Source of the DNA: Rhynchosporium graminicola
Taxonomy: Eukaryota; Ascomycota; Leotiomycetes; Helotiales; Ploettnerulaceae
Assembly: GCA_900074885.1 (NCBI GenBank)
Contig: FJUW01000007.1
Location: 2,491,479-2,555,478 of the forward strand
Reading direction: 5' to 3'
Length of the DNA: 64,000 nt
Below the pieces are notes generated by a model. It made no database searches, was not told where the DNA came from, and saw only the letters and a list, made by a program, of their open reading frames with translations. Below, piece by piece: positions 23,701 to 35,804 of the stretch; position 1 is the stretch's first letter, and each line of letters starts with the position of its first letter. A program made the translations under genes and the position numbers.

Positions 23701-24406
23701 TTTCGGTCAGATACTGAAGGTCTCCATCTGCTGGCTGACCATTATCCTTTGGCTTTCCATAGATAGACCGATAGTCTTGTTGCTCTTCGTCGTCCGAACT
23801 CTCATTCCCAGTACTTTGTTTGCGTTTCTTCCCTTTTTGCGCTTGGAGAGGAACAAAATCCGAATCCAAAGCGGATGAAGTTTCCGCCAATATTTCAGGT
23901 CGTATTTTCAGGAGCCTTGGTCTCTCTTTCTGAATCTTAGAAAAGACATATTTCTCCCTTGACCTGGGAATGCGCCAAAACCTCAAAATAATATCTCTGC
24001 TATCACCGTGGTTCCGATCAATCTTCAAGTCCGAAGAAGCACCCAATACATAGCCAGAGCCATACCGGTAAAAAGGTGGTACATTGTACCGATGGACGCT
24101 TCCATATACAAGGTTTCCCACGTCTCCTTTTATGTCAATAACGAAAATCTCGGGAGAGCTGGTGTTTACAGGCTCCAATGCTGACGCACTTCCTGTTTCG
24201 CGTTCAACACTTGCGATGATCCTTTCCTGGCTCTTCGATCGATGTCTTTTGTGATGTCGACGTTTTCCTTCTTTCTCGTCCTTGCTACGAGTCCTTTCTT
24301 TGACGTCCTTCAAGGATTCAGCTTTTGGGTTTTCTGGCTCAGATGTCAGAGCAGCTTTAGGCTTGAAAGAGCCAAATTTTGGGACAGTAGCCTTGGGTGC
24401 CGACAT
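20771..24406 (-). CDS. NRDE2: NRDE-2 family nuclear protein (RNA silencing / RNA surveillance)
   Basis: Four exons read from the right (24406-22943, 22891-22429, 22333-21749, 21666-20771) with introns of 51, 95 and 82 bp, in phase, give 1135 aa. The family (C. elegans NRDE-2, S. pombe Nrl1, human NRDE2) is nuclear; it binds the Mtr4-like helicase and links spliceosome, exosome and, in some species, heterochromatin. Visible: start MSAPKATVPKFGSFKP, a basic Lys/Arg/Ser-rich N-terminus (about 30-70), the NRDE-2 domain of HAT-like helical repeats from about 260 ('CPQDISTWLNLIDHQD') through about 600, and further helical repeats. The splice giving 'VLYTECLALLTYL' restores a typical repeat. The ATG at 24406 is preferred to an upstream in-frame TTG. 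Exon 4 is unusually rich in Thr/Ser/Pro/His and GC compared with the rest. Confidence 0.88.
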
Positions 24407-24720
24407 TACCCAGACCAAATCAGTGTTGTAACATCGCCGTAAGATTTTGAATTCAGTATTTGATAACGGTGAGGATTTTTAGACTGTTAAATACGACCAC
24501 GACTTTCCAACGTGGACTGACTAATGATCACGTGTAGCTCACGTATCTGGCGACGCGTTAGACGTCCGTTTCTAAATTCTACTAGCGTCAATTCAGGTAA
24601 AAGGTTTATCCGAGCCGGGAGAAAAAGTGCGGGACGGATAATTTTCGATTAGAACATTATTGGAGGTTATCAGAGGGTTGCGCAATCTGAGTCCTAACAT
24701 TCGCGAACGATTAACATAAA
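24407..24720. promoter_or_regulatory. Bidirectional promoter NRDE2 / UTP10
   Basis: A 314-bp head-to-head spacer. It contains a CACGTG palindrome (24529-24534) and, 18 bp further, an ACGCGT box (24553-24558) of the MluI cell-cycle type. Both sites are symmetrical and could serve either gene. Function is inferred from the motifs only. Confidence 0.4.
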
Positions 24721-27700
24721 ATGGCGACCTCATTGGCAGCCCAGCTGTCTGTTATTGCAGCGAATTCCGAAAATTCTCTCAATCTCAAGGCGCAGAAGGC
24801 CAAACACTCGAAGTCCTTAATCTTCGAGCCCAGGATAGCTGCCTCACAGAGCTTCGACACGATATACACATTATGTCACGAAGGATTCCAGGAACTATGC
24901 CTATTAGATGGGAGGTTTCTGGAATTTCAGCGGGACATCTTCAGCGAGCAAAGCCAAGAAGAAGACCGATCACAAATGAATGCGGCTCAAAACTCGGAGC
25001 TCGACAGAAGGCTAGAAGCATTTTTGGGATTGGTTGGAGGCCGGTTGAGATTGACACCGGCGATTAAAGCTGTGGAATGGCTCGTTCGAAAATTCAAGTG
25101 AGTTCTATAGGACTTAGTATGACAGACTACTTTACTGACAGTTGTCGCAGGATTCATGACCACAACACCTCGTTTCTTCTTTTGACTTTCCTTCCGTACC
25201 ATACACTCCCAGTTTTCACAACACTACTTTCAATATTACCTGAGAAGTTGCCGCAGGAATATAGATTCCTCCAACCCTACATTCGATCCTTGACATCGCC
25301 TCCCAGGCATACAATTGTCCAAGTCGCCACGACAGCTGTTCCATTCGCCTCAGCTCTCAATAGCTACGTTTTACGGATATGCCAAGCTCGACAGAACTAC
25401 CAAGCCCTTCTGGCTTTCTGGGCTGGTATCATGACCGAAGCTGTGGCCGGAATGATGGACAAATCGCGATCCGGCAGGCAAGGTGTTCAAACACAAAATG
25501 AACAGGAAGTTATTTTGCGACTGCTGCCAACGCTCAATGAAGGCCTGGCCATGAAGAGGGTCCCGGATCTCCGCGTGGGATGTTATATGATACTATCTAT
25601 CATGGCCTCGAAGGGTGGATTGGACGACAAAATGTTGATAGCCATGATGGACGCGGTCGTACTAGGATGGACCGAGGAAACTACTGTGCCAGGACTTGTG
25701 TGCCTTTCTATACTGGCACAAAATCGAAGCGCCAAAAAGACACCGAAACGGGTCACTAAAGAGCTACTGAGGGTGCCAAATTTGCCAAACCTCCTTACTG
25801 AGCTCTCGAAGCAGCGGCGAGTAGATAAACTTGCCAATGGTTTCTGTGTTGCGCTTGTGGAGCGAGTGCGCAGCACTTCAGAGACAACCCATCTTTTGAC
25901 CATTCGTCAACTTCTCGAGCAACAATTACTGAGTGATGCCCAAGCTGCGTGTAATTTCAAGGCTCTTCTGCTTGTGGCATTTCAACTCGACGCCACTTCC
26001 AGTACCCACCAAGATTTGCGCTCGCACCTTGCTTCGCTTCTGGTGTCCCTTACGCAGCTGTCAGGACATGTGGGCTTTGTGTTTCGAGGAGTATTAGGAG
26101 ACACGGAGATCGATATCGATGATCTGGAGTTGAAATTACAAACTACGCTTCGAAGTATTGAACCACCACCCTCGCCAACGGGTGATGCAGTAATGGTAGA
26201 GGCCGACAACTCAGGAGTCATTCCAAATCTCTCAGCTCTCCTTGAAGCTCTGCCTAAGAAAACGGTCAGTGAAACAACATTCTTGTCGCATGGCACTTCC
26301 CACATATACCCAGACCTGTGCCGAGCTTTCATTGCCTCTGCGTCTAACAATCTCGACCTTGATGCTTTCGACGAAGTCCCGATTCTGCGACGCCAGTCTG
26401 CATTGGCAGATACCGCATATCTCAGCTTCTACATGAGAACCTGGTGTGGTCCATATCCAGTCACGGCGAGAGCTTCAGCTTTGAAAATGGCAACTCGTTG
26501 CGTGTCTGGTTGCGACGCCTCCACCGTTGACTTTCAAGCAGTTCTTCCATACGCAATTGCAGCATTGGCCGATCATGCCACTAAGGTCCGTCGTGCAGCG
26601 TCAGAGTTGCTTATAGCCATAAGTAAAGTGCAGCGTACTACCCCAGAGGCCAAGAAGAAGTCAGCCGTCAAACCACCAAGATGGGCATCGCATGATCTGT
26701 ATGGTGTAGGCAATACCGAAGAGCTAACCTGGCTTTCCGCGGACGTTTTTGCTCGTCTCCTCAGCGAGGTTATCGTTCCTGGCCTTGAGGAATGTATCCT
26801 CGATCGAAAACATGTCGAATCCATGTTCGAAAAATCACTAAATAGCGCTCGGGGTCTTGAAACGCCGAAGAAACAGGATGTCGGGCGCTTGCCACAAATT
26901 GCACGAATTGCAATCTTGACTGCACTTTCCAGCCATGTTATTCACACCCCTTTGTATGCAGTGAAGCTACGACTACTTGCTTCGCTGAACCAGGTTCGGA
27001 GCATTGCGGGAACGACAAGGACGAAGGTTTTGTTGCCTGCTCTTCAGCATTGGGTCGCGTTATCGTCTACAGAAGCCTTGCAACATTGTCAAGATGAGCA
27101 GATTGACGTTGCTGAACTTGATGAACAATTGCTTGCGACTGTGGTGGCAAATGACAAGGAAGGTCTTCAGTACTTAGCCAGCATTATAACTGGGGAGGTT
27201 GCCTCAACTAGACCTGAATTCTTGGAAGCCGTCTTCAAGAGACTGCGATCTGTGTGGTCATCACTCAAGGGAGAAAGTCGTTTAACTACTGCCCAAATCT
27301 TGATGGACGCGGCGCATTCCACGTCTGAAGATTTGAACGGATTAAAAGAGGCGATATCCGCCGGCTCTGCTGATCTGCTACGCACCAGCCCCCTTTCAAG
27401 CGATATTTTGTTGTCTTTCGTGAACCAACTCCCGACTGCCGCGATGCTTTCAGACAAACCGCCAGCAACGAAGAGGCGGAGGAAAAGCCACGGAGAAGTC
27501 GCACGTGCACCACTACAAGATTCGAAACAACTCTCCGATGCCATCAAGAAAGTCACTTTTGTCTTGCAACTCGTTGATAGTTCTGAAGCTGGCAAGCACC
27601 CGGAGCTTCTCAGAGGTCTTTTCAATGTATTGGCTGAGTTACAGCATTTCAAGGCTCAAGTCTCGTCGGAATTGGCGTACCTGCAAGGGTTGGTGTTAGC

Positions 27701-30233
27701 TAGTCTTCTTGCTATTCTGAAGGCCCATAAAGTGGATTCGAGCATCAAACTAGATCGTTCCGCTATCCGGGCGGATTTACTTGTCGATTGTGTTCAGAAA
27801 ACGACTAGCCCTCAAGTTCAGAATGCTGCACTGCTGCTCATTGCGTCTCTCGCAGATACGGCGCCTGAACTAGTTCTTCACAGTGTTATGCCTATCTTCA
27901 CTTTTATGGGTAGTTCTGTATTGAAACAGAACGACGAATACTCTGCACACGTCATCAGCCAAACAATTCGCGAGGTTATACCACCGTTGATTTCTTCCCT
28001 CCGAAAAGAGAAGGGAAATCCGGTAACAGGTGCAGCCGAGCTGCTTTTAAGCTTTATCGCAGCTTACGAGCATGTACCTTCTCATCGGAGAAAGGCTCTC
28101 TTCACTTCCTTAGTTCAGACCTTAGGTGCGGAGGACTTCCTGTTTGCTCTGTTGGCGATGCTTGTTGACAAATACGGCGTCACTGACAGCATCAAATCTT
28201 TCACTGCTGAATTGACTGGAGCTTTTGGAGTTGAGGTTCAGCTGCAATCAGCAGTCAAGTACCTCGATTTGGTTTCCGACGTATTGAAACCTAAGCCAAC
28301 GTACTCTTATGTCCTATTGGGCACCCATGACGACGGAGACTCGGATCCACAGAAAATTGCCATGACTGAGCTGGCGTTACTGCCACATTTACTCTCCCAG
28401 AGGCGTCTGATTTCTCAAACTGGAAAGCTACTCGGCCGTGATGATATGGATGCCGCAAGAGTTCGGGACCTTTATTCAACTTTACTCGAGAGCATCCTAG
28501 CTTTGGCGGATACCTTGAAAGATCAGAAGCGTTTGCATAATGTTTGCGGTGATGTGTTAGAAAGCCTTCTCGGTCTCTTGTCAACCAGCGAATTTGTCAA
28601 GTCTGTTGAAGGCCTGCTGGACAGACCCAACGAAGCATTACGACGCAAAGTGCTAAGATCCTTGGAGGTACGCATCGACCAAGAAAGCGCATCAGATCCA
28701 ATTTCTAGGATCTCAATGCTCAGCTTTCTCCCACAACTCACGGCTATCATACGCGAATCCAAGGATGTTTTGTACAAGCACACTGCTGTCGGCTGTGTCG
28801 ACAAGATCTCCGAGAAATATGGAAAGAAGGACTTGGAAGCCGTTTCAGCGGCTGCCGAAACCATTGCAAGTGCTCACTGTCTTGGCCAGTCAGACAAACG
28901 TCTTAGAGTTATGGCTCTTTTGTGCCTTTCCTCCTTGGTCGAGATATTGAGGGAGGGCATCGTTTCCGTCCTTCCCGTTGCGATGCCGAAAGCCTTGGAG
29001 TACATGGAATCCAGCGTGCAGGCAAACGACGACGCTCAGAAATTGTACAGTGCAGGCTACGCTTTCATGAGTGCTTTAGCTCATCATCTCCCCTACATGG
29101 TCTCAGGAGCGTATCTGGATAAGCTTCTCCACATATCAAACATTTCGGCCGAAGCTGATCTCAACGATGAGGCGGATGAAAGTCGAGTACAATGTTTGCA
29201 GCTTGTTGCCAAGCAAGTTGATGCCAAGAGCATGTTTGGAGCTTTGGAAAAAGACTGGGCGCAAGCCTCAAAGGTGGGGGCTTTAGTGAGTAGCAAACGC
29301 AACAGCAAATAGGTTTCGACTAACAACAATCAGGCGCTGCATGAGTACCTCGAAGTTCTCAGCATTGCGGTAGACAAACATCCCAAGACTGTTGTAACCA
29401 AGTATTCTCCAATCCTCGCCAAGATATTTCAGAACGCTTTCGATCTCCGTAGACAATGGACGCTATCAGCAGACGAACAGGTTACAGTCGAAGCCATCGC
29501 CGAGATCGAAGCAGAAGTAAATGATGTGGCTATTAAGATGATTTACAAGTTCAACGATGCCACCTTCAGACCTATTTTCTCGAACCTGATCGAATGGGCA
29601 TCATCGCTACCAAAGAAGGACCAAATGGGCCGGGCTTTACGGCTACAGAGCATATACGGATTCATGGCAGTATTCTTCGAAAACCTCAAATCGATCGTCA
29701 CCAATTATGCGACCTATTTACTAGAAAATGCAGTAGAAATTCTCGGTGCCGTCGATCCCAAGGACGAAATATCACGAGAACTGTGGTTCAGAGTCCTTCG
29801 AACTTTGACGAAATGTTTCGAGCATGACCAAGATGACTTCTGGCAATCCCCATCCCACTTCACCGTTGTAGCACCAGTTCTTTGCGAGCAATTCAAGAAT
29901 GCAGCAACTCTTCCACTAGCACTTGACCTCATTCCTGCTGTGGTCGAGCTCGCAGCAGCAGCAGATTCACCTGATCACCACAAGGAGCTCAATGGAGCAA
30001 TTCTCAAGCACATGCGATCCGAAACTGCTAGCGTTCGGTTGGCAGCCGTGAAATGTGAGCAGGAGCTTACCGACAGACTAGGCGAAGAGTGGCTGTCGAT
30101 GTTGCCAGAAATGTTACCTTTTATTAGTGAGCTGCAGGAGGATGACGATGATGTTGTGGAGAAGGAGACACATCGCTGGATTGTCAAGATTGAGGGTGTT
30201 CTAGGAGAGAGCCTCGATTCCATGCTTCAGTAG
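24721..30233 (+). CDS. UTP10: U3 snoRNP / SSU processome protein Utp10
   Basis: Three exons (24721-25097, 25151-29273, 29334-30233) in phase give 1799 aa, the normal size. Utp10 (human HEATR1) is a nucleolar HEAT-repeat protein of the t-Utp/UtpA complex, needed for rRNA transcription and early 18S pre-rRNA cleavage. Visible: the N-terminal start MATSLAAQLSVIAANS and 'RKFKIHDHNTSFLLLTFLPY' formed across intron 1, typical of the family; continuous HEAT-like amphipathic helices; a basic nuclear-localisation-like segment ATKRRRKSH near residue 900; and a C-terminal BP28CT-type domain in exon 3 ('KFNDATFRPIFSNLIEWA'). The last residues are acidic. It shares a promoter region with NRDE2. Confidence 0.94.
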
Positions 30234-32311
30234 ATTAGAGAATAAATGTAAATATCGTGCGTCTCGATGCTGAAATGATGCATTTAAGAAGAACGTAGTC
30301 AATGCAAATCTATGGCGATCGAAATATTGATTGGAAATCTCGGATTACGTCATGAATGCTCAGTTCCCAGTACCGCCCTGAGAGTGTCTGAACGGTACCA
30401 TTCCTCTGCTGCCGAATATATCGCTGTAGGCACGATATCTCGGCACGAGTCATATGAGAACAAGGCACCGGAATCTGCGCAATGATCATGAGGGGCAATA
30501 ATCTACAGAAATCCAATCCCAAGGTCGGATTAGGCTCTACACTTTCCGCTCAATACCCAATCCTGTTGCTTCGTCGATCCTTTTTGCCATACCCTGCTCC
30601 CAAGTTTCATTGCCGCCTCCAAATCGAATGAACCCAAGGAGTAACTCGGGATTTGTCCATCTGATATCCCTCTTATCGACTGCTGGTAAATTTGGAACTC
30701 TCTCCCCGCCTTTGAGTTCTGTTTTTCAGCACTACATTTAAAGAAGGGAATCCCGGCGTGGTTCGCTGTTGTTCCAGGCATCTCTCCTGATCCAAAGTTC
30801 TTTCGAGAATAACAGCTGGGATAATCGTTTAAAGTGTTGTCTTGCAAATCTGGACGCTCTTCATTGAGAGCGACAATTATATCGTATAGGGACTGGATCC
30901 CGCCATACTCTATCGTACCAGCTTGTTTCCAGCTGTGAGGCATAGTCTTCGGTTACCAGTTCTGCTCGAGCCCAATCTTCGAGCACTGAACACGAAGAGT
31001 TGGATGTTTTCGACGGAAACCGCTTGATTAAATTACTTCCTTCGTAGTAGTCTGCAAGATGGATCTGCTGCCAGTTTTAACTACAGTTACCTCAAATTTC
31101 CACTAAGTTTTTGCTTGGTGTTTCTCAAGCGCTCTCCATGGCATTTGGATCTTCAACAGCTATAGGCAATGTACTCACAGTTATCCATTTCTGTTGAGAC
31201 TTTTCATCTGGTGACCAGCCAGAGTACAGATATGCCAGAATATTTGGCAACTCTCTTATTAACCCCCAAAATATTTCCTGTGGCGCGAAAATTTGTTCTA
31301 CTTCGGCATACTACTTCGGCATACATGAGTACAAACCCGGCGAGTTTTCTGCCATTGTGATAAAAATGGATAAGAGCGTCTCCATGATCACATTTCGAAA
31401 GTCCTACCTACCACTCTGGGCGTGATATTGTCCAGCAGCAGTTTATGGAACGCTAATTCATTGCTTTCAGGCTCATGCTCAGGAAACTTCTTGCGGATGC
31501 ATAATTTACCGTCCGCTATGCTTCGGACAATTAGAGTCTGGCACTGTTGCCCTCTTGGATAAACTTGTCGAGGGTATAGCCTGGCCCTTCGTTGAATAGC
31601 GCGGCGTGTGCCCCGTTTCCCTGTTTTTTCAATATTCCCATTTTCGCATGCTGGATTATTATAGCGAACTATTGTAGATTGATTCGATATTTATTTCCTT
31701 TTAGCCTCTGGCGCTGCGGCAAAGGATATTCAGCACCTACAAAGACACGATATTTTTCAAAAAGCCCCCCGGACTATCACTGCCAGAAAAATGTGGCTGA
31801 ACCCAAGATAAGTGACATTCCTTAATACGAAGTTCCCAAGCAATTTCGCAGCTTTAGACTTAATCTCTAATTTCAAAACTTTGTGAGAAAATCGTGACTT
31901 CGTTACAATGACCAAATGAACTCCTAGACTTGCTTTGTGGAACTAGTACTCTCATGTCGTGCCATTCCCAAAACAGCCAATCTTTCCTGACATTCGATCG
32001 CCGGCCAATCCTTTCATTATCTCGCTTATCCCAGCTCAGTTGTTGACATCCACCTAACGGTCCAAAATGAAGGTTCCAATGCGAAGGGATACACGAGTCA
32101 TCGAAACTCAATTTCTCCTGTGTAATCCAAATCGTGAAATTAGCCCTCGCAAAGATTGACCCAGCAAATACAGCGCAAACAGAGGATAAGTTTTCCGGAA
32201 CGCGAAATCAGGTGATGCCGCCTGCTGCGAAACACGCCAAGATATCCCCCGCGTCGGCGCGTCTGTCTTGACACCCAACATACACTTCACCTTGAGAATC
32301 AATCTGCAAAG
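30234..32311. other. 2-kb spacer with one orphan reading frame
   Basis: Between UTP10 and RDH54. Apart from the possible coding remnant at 30530-30943 (listed separately), frames are short and unrecognised. The last 100 bp before RDH54 are GC-rich. Confidence 0.45.
30530..30943 (-). CDS. Orphan 137-aa reading frame, possible gene remnant
   Basis: An ATG-started frame of 137 codons with ordinary amino-acid composition (starts MPHSWKQAGTIEY). No signal peptide, membrane segment or known motif is seen, and no convincing partner exon was found on either side, although another open stretch follows at 30310-30522. It could be a real small protein, one exon of a gene with missed introns, or a decayed gene. 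Confidence 0.25.
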   Translation of the reverse strand: MPHSWKQAGTIEYGGIQSLYDIIVALNEERPDLQDNTLNDYPSCYSRKNFGSGEMPGTTANHAGIPFFKCSAEKQNSKAGREFQIYQQSIRGISDGQIPSYSLGSFDLEAAMKLGSRVWQKGSTKQQDWVLSGKCRA

Positions 32312-35195
32312 ATGTTCAAACCATTCAAACCTCCAGCATCTAGGAGCGTTGCTAGACCAGCTCCAACTGAGGACCGTGTGCCAGATTCTCCACCACCTGC
32401 GAAGAGGAGGAAGCTCCTTATCCATGTCATTGAAGACTCGCCTCCTAAGAAAACCATCGCACCAGCATCCTCTGGTGTGCTTGCTCCGCGAAAACCATTG
32501 ATACCTGTCAAGAACCCGGTTCAGGCGAAACCGGTCGATGGATCCTCTTCCGAATGTTCAGAGAACTATTATATGGTGCTATGGTACGTTGAGTCTTGAC
32601 CATTCGCACATAAATTACTGATTCGTGCTTTACAGGCGGAAATATACCACGAAGAAGCATAAAACTTGGGATGGAGATGGAGTTCTATCGGTCTACGGCG
32701 GATATGCTCACCTACAAGACGTGTCAGGGCGAGAGATGGGCAGGTGCATGTTCAAAGATCCACTTCTCCCTGGCAGTACATTGAGTGTCGGAGGAAAGGA
32801 TGTTGAAGTTGATTCCATAATCACCAAGGCGGATTTTCTGGCTGGGAGACCCTTCCTGATTAATAATGCCCTGCATCCGTCGACTCCCGCGTCCCTCCCG
32901 AAAGTACCCATTACTTTACCAAAAGGAAAGATGCCTTTGTTTGGCAAGAAAAGAGAAGATGCCTCAGAACTCGAGGAGATCCCTGCCCAGAATTTCTATG
33001 CCACTAGCAAGAGTGATGCTATGAAGGCGCATTTCAAGAATCCACTCCTATCGACAACCATCATGCCGCAGAATCAAAATGGGTCACCAACACCACGCCA
33101 TGATCCCAATGCCCCTGGAGCTCTAGTTATGAAGAGGCCAAAGGATTGTCCCAAGGGGAAACAAATTGTGGATGTCGTCCTTGATCCCTTTCTCACTCGG
33201 CATCTTCATGAGCATCAGAGGGAAGGGATCCAATTTCTCTACGAATGTGTGATGGGTTTACGAAACTATGATGGCCGGGGCGCCTTACTCGCCGATGAGA
33301 TGGGGCTGGGAAAGACTCTTCAGACCATTTGTTTATTGTGGACGCTCTTAAAACAAAACCCCATCTCTGGATCTGACCCAGTAATCAAGAAGGCACTGAT
33401 TGTGTGTCCTGTAACGTTAATTGAAAATTGGAAAGCTGAGTTCAGGAAGTGGCTCGGAAATGAGAGAATTGGTGTTTTCATTGAAGATGGTCAAGGCAAG
33501 AAGAAAATCACTGATTTCACGCACGGGAAGAGCTACAGTGTAATGATCATCGGTTACGAAAGGTTGAGATCGGTGCAGGCAGACCTCAAGAAGGGTGCTG
33601 GGATCGATATAATATTTGCTGACGAGGGTCATCGTTTGAAGACTGCGTCGAACAAGTCTGCTCAGGCAATTCTCAACTTGAATACCGATAGACGGGTGAT
33701 CCTATCAGGAACACCGATGCAAAATGATCTATCAGAGTTCTTCACGATGGTTGACTTCATCAACCCTGGTCTTTTGGGGAAATACAGCACCTTCAAGAAG
33801 GAGTTCGAAGGTCCGATTTTGAAGAGCAGACAGCCGGCAGCTTCTAGCAGAGACATCGAAAAAGGGGCAGCGAGAGGCGAAGAACTGAGCGAGTTGACTA
33901 AAGAGTTCATTCTTCGGCGCACTGCAGACTTATTGGCCAAGTACTTAAAGTCAAAAACAGAATACGTTGTGTTCTGCAAACCTACACAAGCCCAAGCCGA
34001 GGTCTATCAGCATATCATTGGTTCTCCCTTCTTCGGAAAAGCCTTGGGTGCAAGTGAGTCGTCTCTCCAGCTGATCACAATACTCAAGAAAGTTTGCAAC
34101 GCACCAAGCCTGCTAAAGAGCAAGGAAGATGCACCCTCCAACCCAGTCGTTGCTGCACTACTTGATGTTATACCTCCGGAGATCATGCACAAGTCGAACG
34201 TCAATGCGAGTGCCAAATTCAGGGTACTTGATAAGCTGCTCAAAACAATCTCTCGAACGACCTCAGAGAAGGTTGTCATTGTCTCGAATTATACGTCTAC
34301 ACTCGAACTGATCGGCGAGCACCTAACTTCGATGTCATTGTCATTTCTACGGCTTGATGGCAAGACTCCTCAGAAGCAGCGCCAGGGGCTAGTGGACAAA
34401 TTCAATAAGTCTGATGCGAGTAATGTCTTCGCCTTCCTACTGTCTGCAAAGTCCGGTGGCTCTGGTCTCAATCTCATCGGAGCCTCCCGCCTGTTTCTAT
34501 TTGACGTTGATTGGAATCCTGCAACAGATCAGCAAGCGATGGCTCGAATCCATCGACATGGTCAGAAAAGACCCGTGAAGATTTATAGGCTCGTACTAGC
34601 TGGTGGCATGGACGAGAAGATCTACCAACGACAGGTCACGAAGACCGGATTGGCCGATAGTGTTGTCGATGGAAAGAAGAGCGAGGGTAGTTTCTCTCCT
34701 GAAGAGTTGAGGGATCTGTTTCGGCTTGATATGAGTGATGGCTGTCAGACTCACCAGCTTCTAGGCTGTGAATGCAAAGGTGTTGGAGCTGATTTGGCCC
34801 CACCCCCTGATGTGGAGCCTGACTTGCCATCAGCCTTGCCAGTTCACGATCTTGAGGACAGCGACGACGACCTATTCTTTCCTACCGCTAACGCAATTGT
34901 GTCTGGTACAAAGGCCAACGTCGCTGCCGTAGAGAAGAAATTAGCCGAAGACGCGAAGAAGAAGAAATCGAAAAGGTCAGAGGGGAAGATGCAAGCATTG
35001 ATGATGTACAGGCATATCGATACTAGTGTCTTCCGAGGAGAGACAGAAGATGTCTTCGGCTACCAAAACGAGGATGTCAAGAAGGCGGACATGGTGCTGG
35101 ATGATAAGATGCTAGCGGAGGTTCTGAAGGAGGACAATTGCAAGATCAATTACATATTCGCTAAGAGGGATAGAGCGGTCGAAGCCAAGGTTTGA
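32312..35195 (+). CDS. RDH54: Rdh54/Tid1 (Rad54B-type) SNF2 recombination translocase
   Basis: Two exons (32312-32583, 32636-35195; 52-bp intron) give 943 aa. Rdh54 is a nuclear Swi2/Snf2 DNA translocase that works with Rad51/Dmc1 in homologous recombination, especially meiotic, and removes Rad51 from undamaged DNA. Visible: a disordered basic/Pro-rich N-terminus (KRRK), the Rdh54/Rad54B-specific segment 'YYMVLWRKYTTKKHKTWDG' spanning the splice junction at about residue 91, then helicase motifs: 'ADEMGLGKT' at about 308-317, DEGH at about 419, 'ILSGTPMQND', and the C-terminal helicase lobe ending in 'QAMARIHRHGQ' at about 724. The N-terminal segment favours Rdh54 over Rad54. The C-terminus is charged. 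Confidence 0.92.
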
Positions 35196-35804
35196 ATTGG
35201 GATTTCATCTTGCATACTTAGCAAGGCGCTTTAGAGGACAGGTCATGGTTTTTACAATGTGACTAACAACTATATTGCATTCAATGTTTGCAAACAAAGG
35301 AGATGTTGCTATCTTATTCTAGAGGCCCAAAGGACACGTTCCAATTTTCATTCAGATGACTTCAATTTGACTTTTTCGATCCGTGAGGTTCTCGTTTCTC
35401 CATAGGCTACTTATATTTATTCTCGAGCTATTGAGGTGAGCGGAAAAAGAGTATGGTCTCTGATTGGCTAACACGATGGCGGTGCTGTGCGAACACGTAG
35501 AATTTCCCAAAGCCGCTAAGCGGCTAAGCGGGTTTTAACCGCGACTAAAGTTTACCTCAAGTTAGAGAGACCTGTCATCACCACTTGCGGTATACCGGCC
35601 AGAGTGGCACTTCTCAGCTTTCTTTTTCTTTCTTGTCTCTCCCGCAATCTCTACGCAGTCTGCAAGATTCAGATTTGCTGCTGGACACTATCATACACCC
35701 AGTCCTGCTCTTCGAACACTCTACCTCTCCTGCGAATTGCGCACCTCACAACTTGCGCGCAAGCCCCATTCAGCTTTGTTCCCAGGACTTGGTAGGCCTT
35801 CAAG
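35196..35804. other. Spacer upstream of SEC63
   Basis: No gene recognised. A short inverted/tandem GCGGCTAAGCGG word pair lies near 35512-35532; the 200 bp before SEC63 are CT-rich, as in fungal 5' leaders. Confidence 0.45.
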
